DNA from: an uncultured Clostridia bacterium
GTDB taxonomy: Bacteria; Bacillota; Clostridia; Christensenellales; Borkfalkiaceae
Assembly (NCBI GenBank): GCA_934278995.1
Contig: CAKQWM010000001.1
Coordinates: forward strand, 186,001 to 250,000
Direction: 5' to 3'
DNA length: 64,000 bases
Shown piece by piece: positions 43,880 to 52,510 of the stretch. The notes beneath the pieces were generated by a model. The model searched no databases, was not told the DNA's origin, and saw nothing but the letters and a program-made list of their open reading frames with translations. The first letter of the stretch is position 1. Every line of letters starts with the position of its first letter. Position numbers and translations under genes: made by a program.

Positions 43880-44113
43880 GAACAAAATTTTCGAGTTTTT
43901 TATGCAAAAAATTGCCTTTCCCGAAAGAGCAGACTTATTAAAACTATATATTTTAGACTTTTACTTTCAAATGACAACAAAAGGCTCACGGCAAATTCCG
44001 CAAACCTTTTAGTCGAGTAGTGTTTGGTTATTAAACGAGCCGTCCGCATTTGACTACGAACGGCTCGTTGTTATTATTTCATCTTATTTCTTTTTGGTGA
44101 ACAATTTGCCTCC
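43880..44113. other. boundary between transfer module and cargo
   Basis: No ORF. Contains a dyad AACGAGCCGT/ACGGCTCGTT (about 44034-44069) with no good T tract on either side, possibly a weak terminator. Confidence 0.4.
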
Positions 44114-44344
44114 TTACACCTGCTCGCCTGCGTACTCTACGAATATATCGTTAAGGGAAGGCTCAAACACTTTTACCTCGTCAATTTCATAAGTTTCTAC
44201 AAGCCGTTTCATCATAGACTGCTTTTCATCGGGGCTTGCAAGTTGAATAATCAGCGAGCCGTCTTCGCGTTCGATTGTTATAACGTTTTCGCTTACGGTT
44301 ATTTTAGCGGTTTTTTCTCGTAAAAATTTATATATATTCCTCAT
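44114..44344 (-). pseudogene. 3' remnant of an ABC transporter ATPase gene
   Basis: 76 aa resembling only the C-terminal DUF4162-like tail of exporter ATPases (VITIEREDGSLIIQLA, VKVFEPSLNDIFVEYAG). No Walker A, signature or Walker B precede it, and the upstream 58 bp show no continuing frame. It is a broken gene at the junction of transfer module and cargo, and cannot serve the adjacent sugar permeases. Confidence 0.75.
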
Positions 44345-44402
44345 TCGCTCATTGCTGTCCCCGTTTTTTAAACACTGTCTTGCTTTTACGGGTATGGTAT
44401 GG

Positions 44403-45242
44403 CTATTCCTTAACGGCTCCCGATGATAAGCCGCTTACAAGGAATTTTGCCAGCGCGAAGTATAATATTATAATCGGAACGCCTATAAACATCGAGCCTG
44501 CCGCAAATCGTGAAAACTCCGTTTCACCGAGCGACATAAGCCCCACGGCAACCGTATAAAGGTCTTTTTCTTTAAGTAACAATTTGGGCAATATAAAGTC
44601 GCTCCACGGCCACACGAATTGAGAAAGCAAGGTGTAAACGATCATGGGTTTTGCGAGTGGTAAGGTAATTCTGCCGAATATCTGCGCGTTTGTCGCGCCA
44701 TCTATGCGAGCGGCGTCGTAAATAGAATTAGGTATGGTGTCGAAAAAGCCTTTCTGTGTCATATAACCCATCGGCGCGCCTGCCGAATATATCAGAATCA
44801 AACCCCAATGCCGATTTATCAGATTAAACTGCGTCATCAATATGTAAACGGCGGTCATCGTCATAAACGAAGGGAACATACCCAAAACGAGAGTCGTCAT
44901 CATCAGTTTTTTTCTGCTTTTAAAACGAAATCTCGACATACAATACGCCGTAAGAATAGTCAGTAGCGAACCGATTAACGACGCCATTGACGCTATAAAC
45001 AACGTGTTAGAAAACCATTTGGGATAATTATACGTTCCCGTATCGTTAAATAACTTATCAAAACTCGCCCAACTGTATTCCTTCGGAAAAAATCCGTCGA
45101 ACGAATACATAGAACCCGATTTGCTGAAACTTGCCAGCAATAGCCACAATATCGGGAAAGCGTAAATAGCGGATACGGCGAGTATAGCCACGTAAGTTAA
45201 AGTCGCGGATATAGCATTTTTTCCCTTAATCGTTTTTCTCAT
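44403..45242 (-). CDS. malG: MalG-type maltodextrin permease
   Basis: 279-aa inner-membrane permease with six predicted segments and the EAA loop IYDAARIDGATNAQIFGRITLPLAKP that docks the ATPase. The start FPILWLLLASFSKSGSM and the end are typical of MalG/GanQ. An ATGA overlap with malF shows coupling. No ATPase follows. Confidence 0.93.
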   Translation of the reverse strand: MRKTIKGKNAISATLTYVAILAVSAIYAFPILWLLLASFSKSGSMYSFDGFFPKEYSWASFDKLFNDTGTYNYPKWFSNTLFIASMASLIGSLLTILTAYCMSRFRFKSRKKLMMTTLVLGMFPSFMTMTAVYILMTQFNLINRHWGLILIYSAGAPMGYMTQKGFFDTIPNSIYDAARIDGATNAQIFGRITLPLAKPMIVYTLLSQFVWPWSDFILPKLLLKEKDLYTVAVGLMSLGETEFSRFAAGSMFIGVPIIILYFALAKFLVSGLSSGAVKE

Positions 45243-46579
45243 CTGAACGTATCCTCCTGTTTGTAACTTGACGATCTGGCGTATACTATCAAAGAAATTA
45301 CGGAAGTTATGATAAATATGATTATACTTATGGTTGCGCCGATGGAATAATAATTATTGGAAATGGAAAGATTAAACAGCCAATTGATAAGTAAATCGGT
45401 ATCGCTTGCAAGGAAATATCCTTCCGTATAAAGTCCGCCGCGTAAGAAGTAGAAAATGCCGAAATTATTGAAGTTGGCGATAAATTGACTTATTATAATA
45501 GGCGTCGTTGCAAACACGACGAACGGCAGAGTAATGTGAGTGAATTGTTTAAGTTCGCTTGCTCCGTCTATGCGCGCCGCCTCGTAAAGGTCGGTATTCA
45601 TATTCGATAAAATCCCCGTAGCGAGGAGCATAGAGGAAGGAACGTTAAGCCAGCAATTCACGAACAACCCTATAAATCTGCTCGACCATTTCGCGTCTAT
45701 ATCCAAAAATCCGATTGCCTTGCCGCCGTTATTTACAATCATCTGATTTATAGGTCCGCCGTAAGACAACATAAACTTGAAAGCAAGCAGCGTTATAAAT
45801 CCCGGGACGGCGTAAGCGAGGACGGGAAACAACCGCCAGAAAGCCTTGCCTTTAACGCACTTTTTATTGTATAAAAGAGCGATTCCCAACCCCGCAAAGT
45901 AATTGAGAGCGGTGGAAAGTATAGCCCATAAAAAATTCCAGACCAATATCTTGAAAAACGTGGGAGCAAATTGAGTAAGCGTTACTATTCTGCCGAAATT
46001 ATCGAAGCCTACCCAATCGACCAAGGCGGGAGGGATTACGTTTCCTCCGTAGTTGGTAAACGCTATCAATATCATAAAAATAATGGGTAACACGCAGAAC
46101 ACGCAAACGCCCAGCACGGGCAGAAACAGTGCGGTTACGTAAAAACGCTCGTCGAACAACGCTTTCATTTCTTCCTTAAAAGAAAGAGGTTTTCTGTTGT
46201 TTTCCACGCGTAATTGAGTTTTTCTCGCGTCTTTAACGTTTCCCCAATATATAACCAGATATAAAATCAGAATTATAAACGCAAAAATTCCCATTATGAG
46301 CATAGTTACGGAGTTATCTCCGTCTATGCCGAACCACGGATTGGCTTCGACCGTTCCGAGAGTAAAAAACCCCGCTATAGCTTTTGCTCCGTAAAGCGCA
46401 AAAAACGCTATAAAGGCGACTTGTAAAAACAGAAATAAAAAGCCTTTTATCCACTGTTTATACATAAATTGACCGAGTCCCATAACGCAAGCGGAGGCGG
46501 CGACGTTACGATTGCCGTTTTTACAAACATCTACCAAAACAACGAACGGTTTTTTAAGGTTTAAGTTTAGTTTTTTCAT
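45239..46579 (-). CDS. malF: MalF-type maltodextrin permease
   Basis: 446 aa from ATG 46579, served by GAGGTGG. N-terminal extension with extra hydrophobic segments (FLFLFLQVAFIAFFALYG, SVTMLIMGIFAFIILILYLVIYWG) before the core of six segments, and the EAA loop LYEAARIDGASELKQFTHITLPFV. Partner of MalG. Codon use is close to that of the host. Confidence 0.92.
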   Translation of the reverse strand: MKKLNLNLKKPFVVLVDVCKNGNRNVAASACVMGLGQFMYKQWIKGFLFLFLQVAFIAFFALYGAKAIAGFFTLGTVEANPWFGIDGDNSVTMLIMGIFAFIILILYLVIYWGNVKDARKTQLRVENNRKPLSFKEEMKALFDERFYVTALFLPVLGVCVFCVLPIIFMILIAFTNYGGNVIPPALVDWVGFDNFGRIVTLTQFAPTFFKILVWNFLWAILSTALNYFAGLGIALLYNKKCVKGKAFWRLFPVLAYAVPGFITLLAFKFMLSYGGPINQMIVNNGGKAIGFLDIDAKWSSRFIGLFVNCWLNVPSSMLLATGILSNMNTDLYEAARIDGASELKQFTHITLPFVVFATTPIIISQFIANFNNFGIFYFLRGGLYTEGYFLASDTDLLINWLFNLSISNNYYSIGATISIIIFIITSVISLIVYARSSSYKQEDTFR

Positions 46580-46587
46580 TTTCCACC

Positions 46588-48018
46588 TCACTGTAAAGTA
46601 AATATAGCGTCGTATATTTGCTGATCCACCTTTTGAAGCGCGACTTTGATTTTTTCCAAGGTGTCGTACTTATATTCTTTTGTTCTGAACGGGTCCTTCG
46701 CAATATCGACGAATAACGTTTTAAGAGGCGTCCATATTTGCCCTACTTCTTTTATCGAAGGCATAACGACGATATTTCCCGCTTCCATATTGGAATTTAT
46801 CACCGAAGACAATCCTCCCACCGCTTGCGCAACGTCCGACCTTGCGGGAGCAATGCCTAATAATTCATTGCGCAATTCTATCATTTTGTAACTCGTCGCA
46901 AAATCCACGAAAGCAAGGCAGGCGTTAGGGTATTTCGTATAACTCGATATTGCGTATCCGTTTATACCGCCCATCATTTTACTCGGTATCAGTTCACCGC
47001 TTTCATCTGTAAGATCGCCGGAAGCGGGAAGCTTAGGAATATACGTCGCAACGAGGTTTTCCGCTACATATTCGGGAGAATATCCTGCGCCCAGCATTTC
47101 GGTTACGAACAAAGTATACACGTCGGGCGTCGTCATCGTGGCAAAGTACGTTCCTTTGGCAAGGTTGGAATATGCGTTTACGGTAATCGTGTCGTCTATA
47201 CACCACTCGTTCATACTGCTCGCAAGCTGTCTGATTACGCTTGCGCCTTTGTAACTTTCGCCTTTACTATATCCTATGTCGGAAGGGTCGGTGTTATCGT
47301 TGCCGAAAGAATACGCGCCGTAGCTATATAAATACCCGATGGAAAAATAAGGCTCGAAAAACGATCGCATATATCCGTATTTACTCGGATTATTTCTTTT
47401 TATTTCGTTGGAATACCTGTACATAACGCTCCAACTTTCCAGCATATCGGGAACGCCGTTCCTATCTGAGTCCCATTCGGTTTTCCAATTTTCGGGCAAT
47501 AAATCTTTGCGATAATAGAGAACGGGACCTTGTATATTGACGGGAACGCCGAAATGATAAGACAGACTTCCACCTGAGCCGCTTATTTCGCTCGAATAAG
47601 CGTTCCACCCGCGTTCGCTTATTTTATCGTAACATTCGAGTTGTTTTATCGGAAGTGGCATAACGTGTTTGCCAGAAACGTACCGCATAATTACGTCGTT
47701 CGCCTGATACACGACGTCCGGACCGTAACCGAAAGGTCCGTCCTTTTCAAGGTCGCTGTATTCGTCCATATTCGCGTCTACGGCGGTGATTCCGTATTCG
47801 GAATATTCCGCATTGAAAGCGTCAAGCAGTCGTTTCAGATATCCTTGCTTTACCGCCGTATCGTTTTCGAGAATACGAATAGTTACGTTACGCTCCAATT
47901 CGCCCGTAAATTTTTCCGTGCCTTCGCTGCGTTTCGTCCCCGAAAAACTTCCGATTGTTACTATCAACGCTATAAGACACGCAATATGTAAGGATAAAGC
48001 GGTTATTATTTTTTTCAC
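46588..48018 (-). CDS. malE: extracellular maltodextrin/cyclodextrin-binding protein (MalE-like)
   Basis: 476 aa, GTG start with GAGGGGG. N-terminal hydrophobic export segment (ALSLHIACLIALIVTIGSFSG); a Cys is present but the lipobox is poor, so it may be membrane-anchored. The family-1 solute-binding fold is suggested by VTIRILENDTAVKQGYLKRLLDAFNAEY, WYPYG-like aromatic stretches and GGINGYAISSYTKYPNACLAFVDFA. The GTGA overlap with the neopullulanase and spacing to malF make one operon. The ligand is inferred from context. Confidence 0.85.
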   Translation of the reverse strand: MKKIITALSLHIACLIALIVTIGSFSGTKRSEGTEKFTGELERNVTIRILENDTAVKQGYLKRLLDAFNAEYSEYGITAVDANMDEYSDLEKDGPFGYGPDVVYQANDVIMRYVSGKHVMPLPIKQLECYDKISERGWNAYSSEISGSGGSLSYHFGVPVNIQGPVLYYRKDLLPENWKTEWDSDRNGVPDMLESWSVMYRYSNEIKRNNPSKYGYMRSFFEPYFSIGYLYSYGAYSFGNDNTDPSDIGYSKGESYKGASVIRQLASSMNEWCIDDTITVNAYSNLAKGTYFATMTTPDVYTLFVTEMLGAGYSPEYVAENLVATYIPKLPASGDLTDESGELIPSKMMGGINGYAISSYTKYPNACLAFVDFATSYKMIELRNELLGIAPARSDVAQAVGGLSSVINSNMEAGNIVVMPSIKEVGQIWTPLKTLFVDIAKDPFRTKEYKYDTLEKIKVALQKVDQQIYDAIFTLQ

Positions 48019-49712
48019 GATTTTACCCCCTCTATTATAAATCCCGCGCCGTACAAAATACTGCCGTCGTAATTATGCGAAAGCAATACGTTTTCAGCTT
48101 TGATTTCAGCGCTTCCTTCGTTTAAGACTGTTAATTTTAATACTTTATCGTTGTAAACTCTTTTCAGAATAAAAACGTTTTCGGCATATTCGTAATATAT
48201 TTCCCCGTATTTTATCACGGGCGTTTTCTTGAGTTCGGCAAGACTTTTTATAACGCGCCCCGTCGCGCCGAAATCGTTTTCTTTTGTCCAATCCATCGTT
48301 CTGCGGCAGTCGGGATCGTATCCTCTCGCCAACGGGATTTCCGTGCCGTAATATATACAGGCGGAGCCGCAAAGACAAAAGATGACGGAAAGAGCCGCAA
48401 TCAAAGCGTTTTCGTCCTCGTTTACCATTGTATAAAACCGATGCGTGTCGTGGCTGTCAAGCAAATTAAGCATCATATTATTTACAGGACGCGAGTTGCG
48501 AACGTATAATGCCGATAAACGTTCCGAAAGACCTTTTGCATTTATATTCTTTTTCGCAAAATAATCCGTCATAGCCTTGGTAACCGAATAATTCATTATT
48601 CCGTCGAATTGATCGCCGTTCAGGTATGGGTGTGCGTCATGCCAATTTTCGCCTATAATAACGGCGTCGCGTTTGGCGTTTTTTACCGCGACGCGGAATT
48701 TTCGCCAGAAATCGTGAGAAACTTCGTCGGCAACGTCGAGTCGCCACCCGTCAATATTATACTTCTTTATCCAATACAGTGCAATATCTATCAGATATTT
48801 TTGTGCTTCTTGATTTGAAGTGTTGAATTTCGGCATATATTTACAGACGCCGAAATATTCGTAATTACCCGTCGCCGTATCCGCTTTATCGCCGCGAATG
48901 ATAAACCAATCGTAAAACTTCGACTTTTTACCTTTTTTAATCACGTCCTGAAATTTTTTCAGACTTTGGTCGCAATGGTTGAAAACCGCATCGAAAATTA
49001 TACGCATACCCTTTGAATGAACGGCTTCGACGAGTTTTTTTAAAGCGTTGTTTCCGCCAAATTGCTCGTCTATTTTATAATAGTCGGTGATATTATATTT
49101 ATGATTCGTTTTCGATTTGAAAACGGGGGTAAGGTATAGGGTATCACAACCGAGATTTTGTATATAATCGAGTTTTTTTATAATCCCGTCTATGTCCCCG
49201 CCGAAAAAACTGTTCGGAGTCGGTTTATCTCCCCACGCAGCATTGACGTAAGACATATTTTTTTTCCGATTTCCACAGTAAAAGCGATCCACAAAAATCT
49301 GATAAAATATACCGTTTCGTAGCCAATCTACCGGTTGCGTAACGTCCGCTTCGTTAATATAGGGTAGTTGAAAAGAATTGAAATACGCCAGCGAAAAGTC
49401 GTATTTTTCCGTAACTCCGTCTTCCGAAAAATAATAAACGGAGTCGCCCGTATTCAACTCAAAAACATACACAAAACGCACGTCATCGAGTTTTAATCGG
49501 ATGAAATAATAATCGAATAGAGTATCCGAAAAGCGTAACGAAAGCGACATCCTTTTTTGATTTACATAATAATCGTATTTGTTTCCGTAAATAATGTTTA
49601 TTTCGTCAAACTTATCGTTTTTATCCGTGCGGAGCAGTATTTCTACCGTATTCGTATCTACGGCATAGCAGTAATTACTGTCCGGAATATGCAGAAGTGC
49701 TTGTTGATTCAT
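48015..49712 (-). CDS. neopullulanase/cyclomaltodextrinase (GH13_20-like), cytoplasmic
   Basis: 565 aa from ATG 49712 (GGAG spaced 6 nt; TTG at 49730 is less likely). N-terminal CBM34-like domain of ~120 residues, then the GH13 barrel: DAVFNHC, nucleophile Asp in GWRLDVADEV, acid Glu in VIIGENWHD, and LLDSHDTHR. The MPKFNTSNQEAQKYL segment is typical of cyclomaltodextrinases. No signal peptide, so it would open imported cyclodextrins or cut maltodextrins inside the cell. First gene of the leftward operon. Confidence 0.9.
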   Translation of the reverse strand: MNQQALLHIPDSNYCYAVDTNTVEILLRTDKNDKFDEINIIYGNKYDYYVNQKRMSLSLRFSDTLFDYYFIRLKLDDVRFVYVFELNTGDSVYYFSEDGVTEKYDFSLAYFNSFQLPYINEADVTQPVDWLRNGIFYQIFVDRFYCGNRKKNMSYVNAAWGDKPTPNSFFGGDIDGIIKKLDYIQNLGCDTLYLTPVFKSKTNHKYNITDYYKIDEQFGGNNALKKLVEAVHSKGMRIIFDAVFNHCDQSLKKFQDVIKKGKKSKFYDWFIIRGDKADTATGNYEYFGVCKYMPKFNTSNQEAQKYLIDIALYWIKKYNIDGWRLDVADEVSHDFWRKFRVAVKNAKRDAVIIGENWHDAHPYLNGDQFDGIMNYSVTKAMTDYFAKKNINAKGLSERLSALYVRNSRPVNNMMLNLLDSHDTHRFYTMVNEDENALIAALSVIFCLCGSACIYYGTEIPLARGYDPDCRRTMDWTKENDFGATGRVIKSLAELKKTPVIKYGEIYYEYAENVFILKRVYNDKVLKLTVLNEGSAEIKAENVLLSHNYDGSILYGAGFIIEGVKS

Positions 49713-49723
49713 ATTGCGCTCCG

Positions 49724-49752
49724 TTGACAAATCGTTAAAAAAGTATTATACT
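49724..49752 (+). promoter_or_regulatory. bidirectional promoter between neopullulanase and lacI-type gene
   Basis: Rightward: TTGACA (49724-49729), 17-bp spacer, TATACT (49747-49752), transcription start expected near 49759. The sequence AAGTATTATACTT is palindromic and also gives TATAAT (49745-49750) on the reverse strand, so both genes appear to share one symmetrical -10 region. Confidence 0.75.
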
Positions 49753-49761
49753 TAAGATGTT

Positions 49762-50562
49762 ATGACAAATGTTAAACCGAAGAAACCGACAAACAAAGAC
49801 GTCGCTCGTCTTGCGGGTGTTTCCGTAGCGACCGTTTCCTACGTCATTAACGGAAGAAAAGATCAGAAAATTTCGGAAGAAACGAAAAACAAGGTTTTGC
49901 ACGCCGTTAATTTTCTCGGATACGTTCCCAATCTTCACGCCGTCGCAATGAAAGCGAGCGTGAAAAGCATTGTGATCCGCACGTCGAAACACAACGGATT
50001 TTTGCAGGACGCGGAGGCGTTATTGTTTGCAAAAGAATTAACCGAACTTTGCAAAGACGGCGAATATACCGTTACTCTGTCCGCCGAAACTGAGCCTTCG
50101 CGCGTTTCCGCGACCGCTTGCGTTTGTATTGGTATGACGGACGAAGAATTTCACGACTGCGCCAAAGAAAACTTTATACCTTTTATTTCCGTGGATACGA
50201 TATTAAACGATCCGTTTTTTTATCAGATAACCACCGATTACGAAAAGATAAAGGTTGACGCAGAAACAAAATTCGGTCAAGATTATGCGTTCGTTGCGCT
50301 CAAGCCCAACGATACATCGCTTGAACGCGAAATACTCTCCGCTTTCCCGAAGGTCGTTTTCATAGATAAACTCGACGATTTGAAAAACCTTGAAGACACG
50401 CGCGTCGTGTTCGGCAATCTTATATTTTCCGAATTGTCGGTTGACGAACGCTTTCGGACGGTCGAAAAGTTCAAATCCAAATTAAAAACGATACTCGAAT
50501 GCGTGAATAAAGCCGTTTCCCGCGAAAATGTTTCCGACGAAAGTCATTACATCAAAGTTTAA
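49762..50562 (+). CDS. short LacI-family regulator, probably leaderless
   Basis: 266 aa. Canonical LacI HTH (TNKDVARLAGVSVATVSYVINGRKDQKISEETKNKVLHAVNFLGYVPNLHA). The effector domain is ~70 residues shorter than usual, and the periplasmic-binding-protein-like folds are hard to see. The only possible start is ATG 49762, about 3 nt after the predicted transcription start, since an in-frame stop precedes it at 49753. Expected to control the flanking starch genes. Confidence 0.85.
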   Translation: MTNVKPKKPTNKDVARLAGVSVATVSYVINGRKDQKISEETKNKVLHAVNFLGYVPNLHAVAMKASVKSIVIRTSKHNGFLQDAEALLFAKELTELCKDGEYTVTLSAETEPSRVSATACVCIGMTDEEFHDCAKENFIPFISVDTILNDPFFYQITTDYEKIKVDAETKFGQDYAFVALKPNDTSLEREILSAFPKVVFIDKLDDLKNLEDTRVVFGNLIFSELSVDERFRTVEKFKSKLKTILECVNKAVSRENVSDESHYIKV

Positions 50563-50578
50563 TTTAAAATAATCGGGG

Positions 50579-50608
50579 CCCTCCGCCATAAGATATGGCG
50601 GAGGGTTT
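50579..50608. terminator. bidirectional terminator
   Basis: CCCTCCGCCATA and TATGGCGGAGGG, a perfect 12-bp stem between convergent genes; TTTTA follows on the plus strand. Confidence 0.8.
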
Positions 50609-50622
50609 TATCCCGAAAATTA

Positions 50623-52428
50623 TTATGCCGTTTTGGCAACGATTGTTATTTTTGAAACTGTCGGATCGAAAGTCAGTATGTAAGTACCGGCCGTAACGCA
50701 TTTAATGTTATTGCCCGTAAGGTCAAAACTTGCATATGCGCCGCTTTGTTCAACATGCGTGGAATTAAAAGCCGCACCCCATTCGCTGCTTTCGCCGACG
50801 GCAAAATACTGTATCATTATCTGATCGTCAACCGACATGGTGAGTTCGATGGTAAACTTGCCGTCGCTGCCGAGCGTCATTTTTCCGCTTTCGGGTTTAT
50901 TTCCCCAAGATTCTATCGCATTTCCTTTTACGTATGCCGATGCCTGCGCTTCGGCGGTGACTATTTTTATTATCTTCGTGTAAGCATCGAATGAAATGTC
51001 ATACGTCCCCGCAGTTTTGGCTTTTATATTCGCATTCGTTGCGCTTGCGGCGGAAAAGTCGTCCGTTGCCGTAAGTTTGGGGAGAAGGTTAGGAGAGTTG
51101 TATATCCCTTTCGCGTTATTATATGCGGGAGTTGCGGTGCCTTTTTCGTAATAACGGATTATTATTTCGTCGCCCACTGCAAGTTGAACGTTTTTAATTT
51201 CAAAAACGTTGCTGCCGCTTGCAGTTTCGGTCAATTTGTTGTTCGGTAAATCCTCGGCTTTCCAATTAAGACCTCCCGTAGTTTTTCCGTCAAGATAATA
51301 ATCGTAAACAGGCATCGTCGCCGATTCGTCCACGGTTACCGAGAGAACGTTCGTCGTATTATCGTAAACGAAAGTATGCAGTCCCGTCTTTTTGGTCGTC
51401 ATATTGCCGCCCGCCTCGCTATATCCGTCTATCAATGTTTTCGATTCTTCGGAAAGCGCGTTGGACTTAATATATTGAGAACCTGCGGTTATCCCGTCGG
51501 CAGAAGAATTATACGATGCGAACATAAATTGATCGCCCGCTTTCATATAAGTAACCAAGGTATAGGTGTTACCGACTTTACTCATCGTCGTATCGGAATT
51601 ATACATATCCGCCCAACCGGTAATGGGAGAGCCTTTTATATAATAATTCGTCGTAACGACGGTCGCAACCAACGGATCCCCGTTACGAACGAACTCGATC
51701 GTGTCGAATGTTCCTATGTTATACACTTCCTTTCCTTCTTCGGTATAGGAAGCGTCGCTCGTATTATAGGTGTCCTCGTTAGGATAAGTTTTAAGCGTTA
51801 AAGTATAATTTCCTTCTTTTACGACCTTGATATTGCGTCCTTTGGAAGTAACCTCTCCGAGTCCGCCGCCTTGCCCTTCAAAAACAACCGTGCCGTCGGA
51901 AAGTCTATCGGTAACGAGATATCCGAATCCGCGTTTGTTTTCCCATTTGGAACTTATGGCGAACTGAAATTCGTCGCCTACAAGCAAATCCATAGTGATT
52001 TTATACTCGTTTTTGTCGACGGTTTTAGTCATTTTATGACTGTCGTTAAGGTTTTTGCCCCAATCCTGACCGAGCAATAACTCGCTCGTTCCGCTACCGA
52101 CAACATAAAAACTACGGGCATCTTCCTTATAAAGAGTAAAACCTGCGAATACGCTTACGTTCTCGGTTACGGCTTTGGTGAAATCGAATTTGTGATTAAA
52201 ACTCGGCGTGGAAAACCAATTGACAAATTCGTAACCACCGGATTTTTCGGGCGTATATGCCTCTACCGTTTTACCGTTCTCTACTTCGACCTCTTTCAGT
52301 ACGGTTGTGCCGTCGTAGAACGTTACCTTGTGTTTTACGGTGTTGTCCGCAGGCTTGCAAGCAACGATAAATAACGCGGAACAAACCATAAGAACCGTAA
52401 CCAAAATTGCTACCAGTGACTTTTTCAT
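50623..52428 (-). CDS. starch-binding-type lipoprotein with InlB repeat
   Basis: 601 aa. Lipobox LFIVAC with Cys24. An InlB B-type repeat (VTFYDGTTVLKEVEVENGKTV...YEFVNWFS) is followed by four related ~110-residue domains beginning with YVVGSG, YYIKGSPITGW, YYLDGKTTGG and AYVKGNAIESWG and containing GDEFQFA, GDQFMFA, GDEIIIRYY and DDQIMIQYF. They look like SusE/CBM26-type starch-binding modules. Extracellular, likely holding starch or dextrins at the surface for the enzyme encoded upstream. An 82-nt spacer with a small stem-loop separates it from the CGTase-like gene. Confidence 0.75.
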   Translation of the reverse strand: MKKSLVAILVTVLMVCSALFIVACKPADNTVKHKVTFYDGTTVLKEVEVENGKTVEAYTPEKSGGYEFVNWFSTPSFNHKFDFTKAVTENVSVFAGFTLYKEDARSFYVVGSGTSELLLGQDWGKNLNDSHKMTKTVDKNEYKITMDLLVGDEFQFAISSKWENKRGFGYLVTDRLSDGTVVFEGQGGGLGEVTSKGRNIKVVKEGNYTLTLKTYPNEDTYNTSDASYTEEGKEVYNIGTFDTIEFVRNGDPLVATVVTTNYYIKGSPITGWADMYNSDTTMSKVGNTYTLVTYMKAGDQFMFASYNSSADGITAGSQYIKSNALSEESKTLIDGYSEAGGNMTTKKTGLHTFVYDNTTNVLSVTVDESATMPVYDYYLDGKTTGGLNWKAEDLPNNKLTETASGSNVFEIKNVQLAVGDEIIIRYYEKGTATPAYNNAKGIYNSPNLLPKLTATDDFSAASATNANIKAKTAGTYDISFDAYTKIIKIVTAEAQASAYVKGNAIESWGNKPESGKMTLGSDGKFTIELTMSVDDQIMIQYFAVGESSEWGAAFNSTHVEQSGAYASFDLTGNNIKCVTAGTYILTFDPTVSKITIVAKTA

Positions 52429-52462
52429 ATTTTTTCCTCCAATATGATATATTTTAACAAAG

Positions 52463-52490
52463 AAAAGTGCATTTTTGAATTTACACTTTC
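52463..52490 (-). other. intercistronic stem-loop
   Basis: GAAAGTG and CACTTTTC arms between the CGTase-like and lipoprotein genes. A weak terminator or mRNA-stabilising loop that could set their ratio. Confidence 0.45.
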
Positions 52491-52510
52491 ATAAGTTACT
52501 CTGAATTGCG

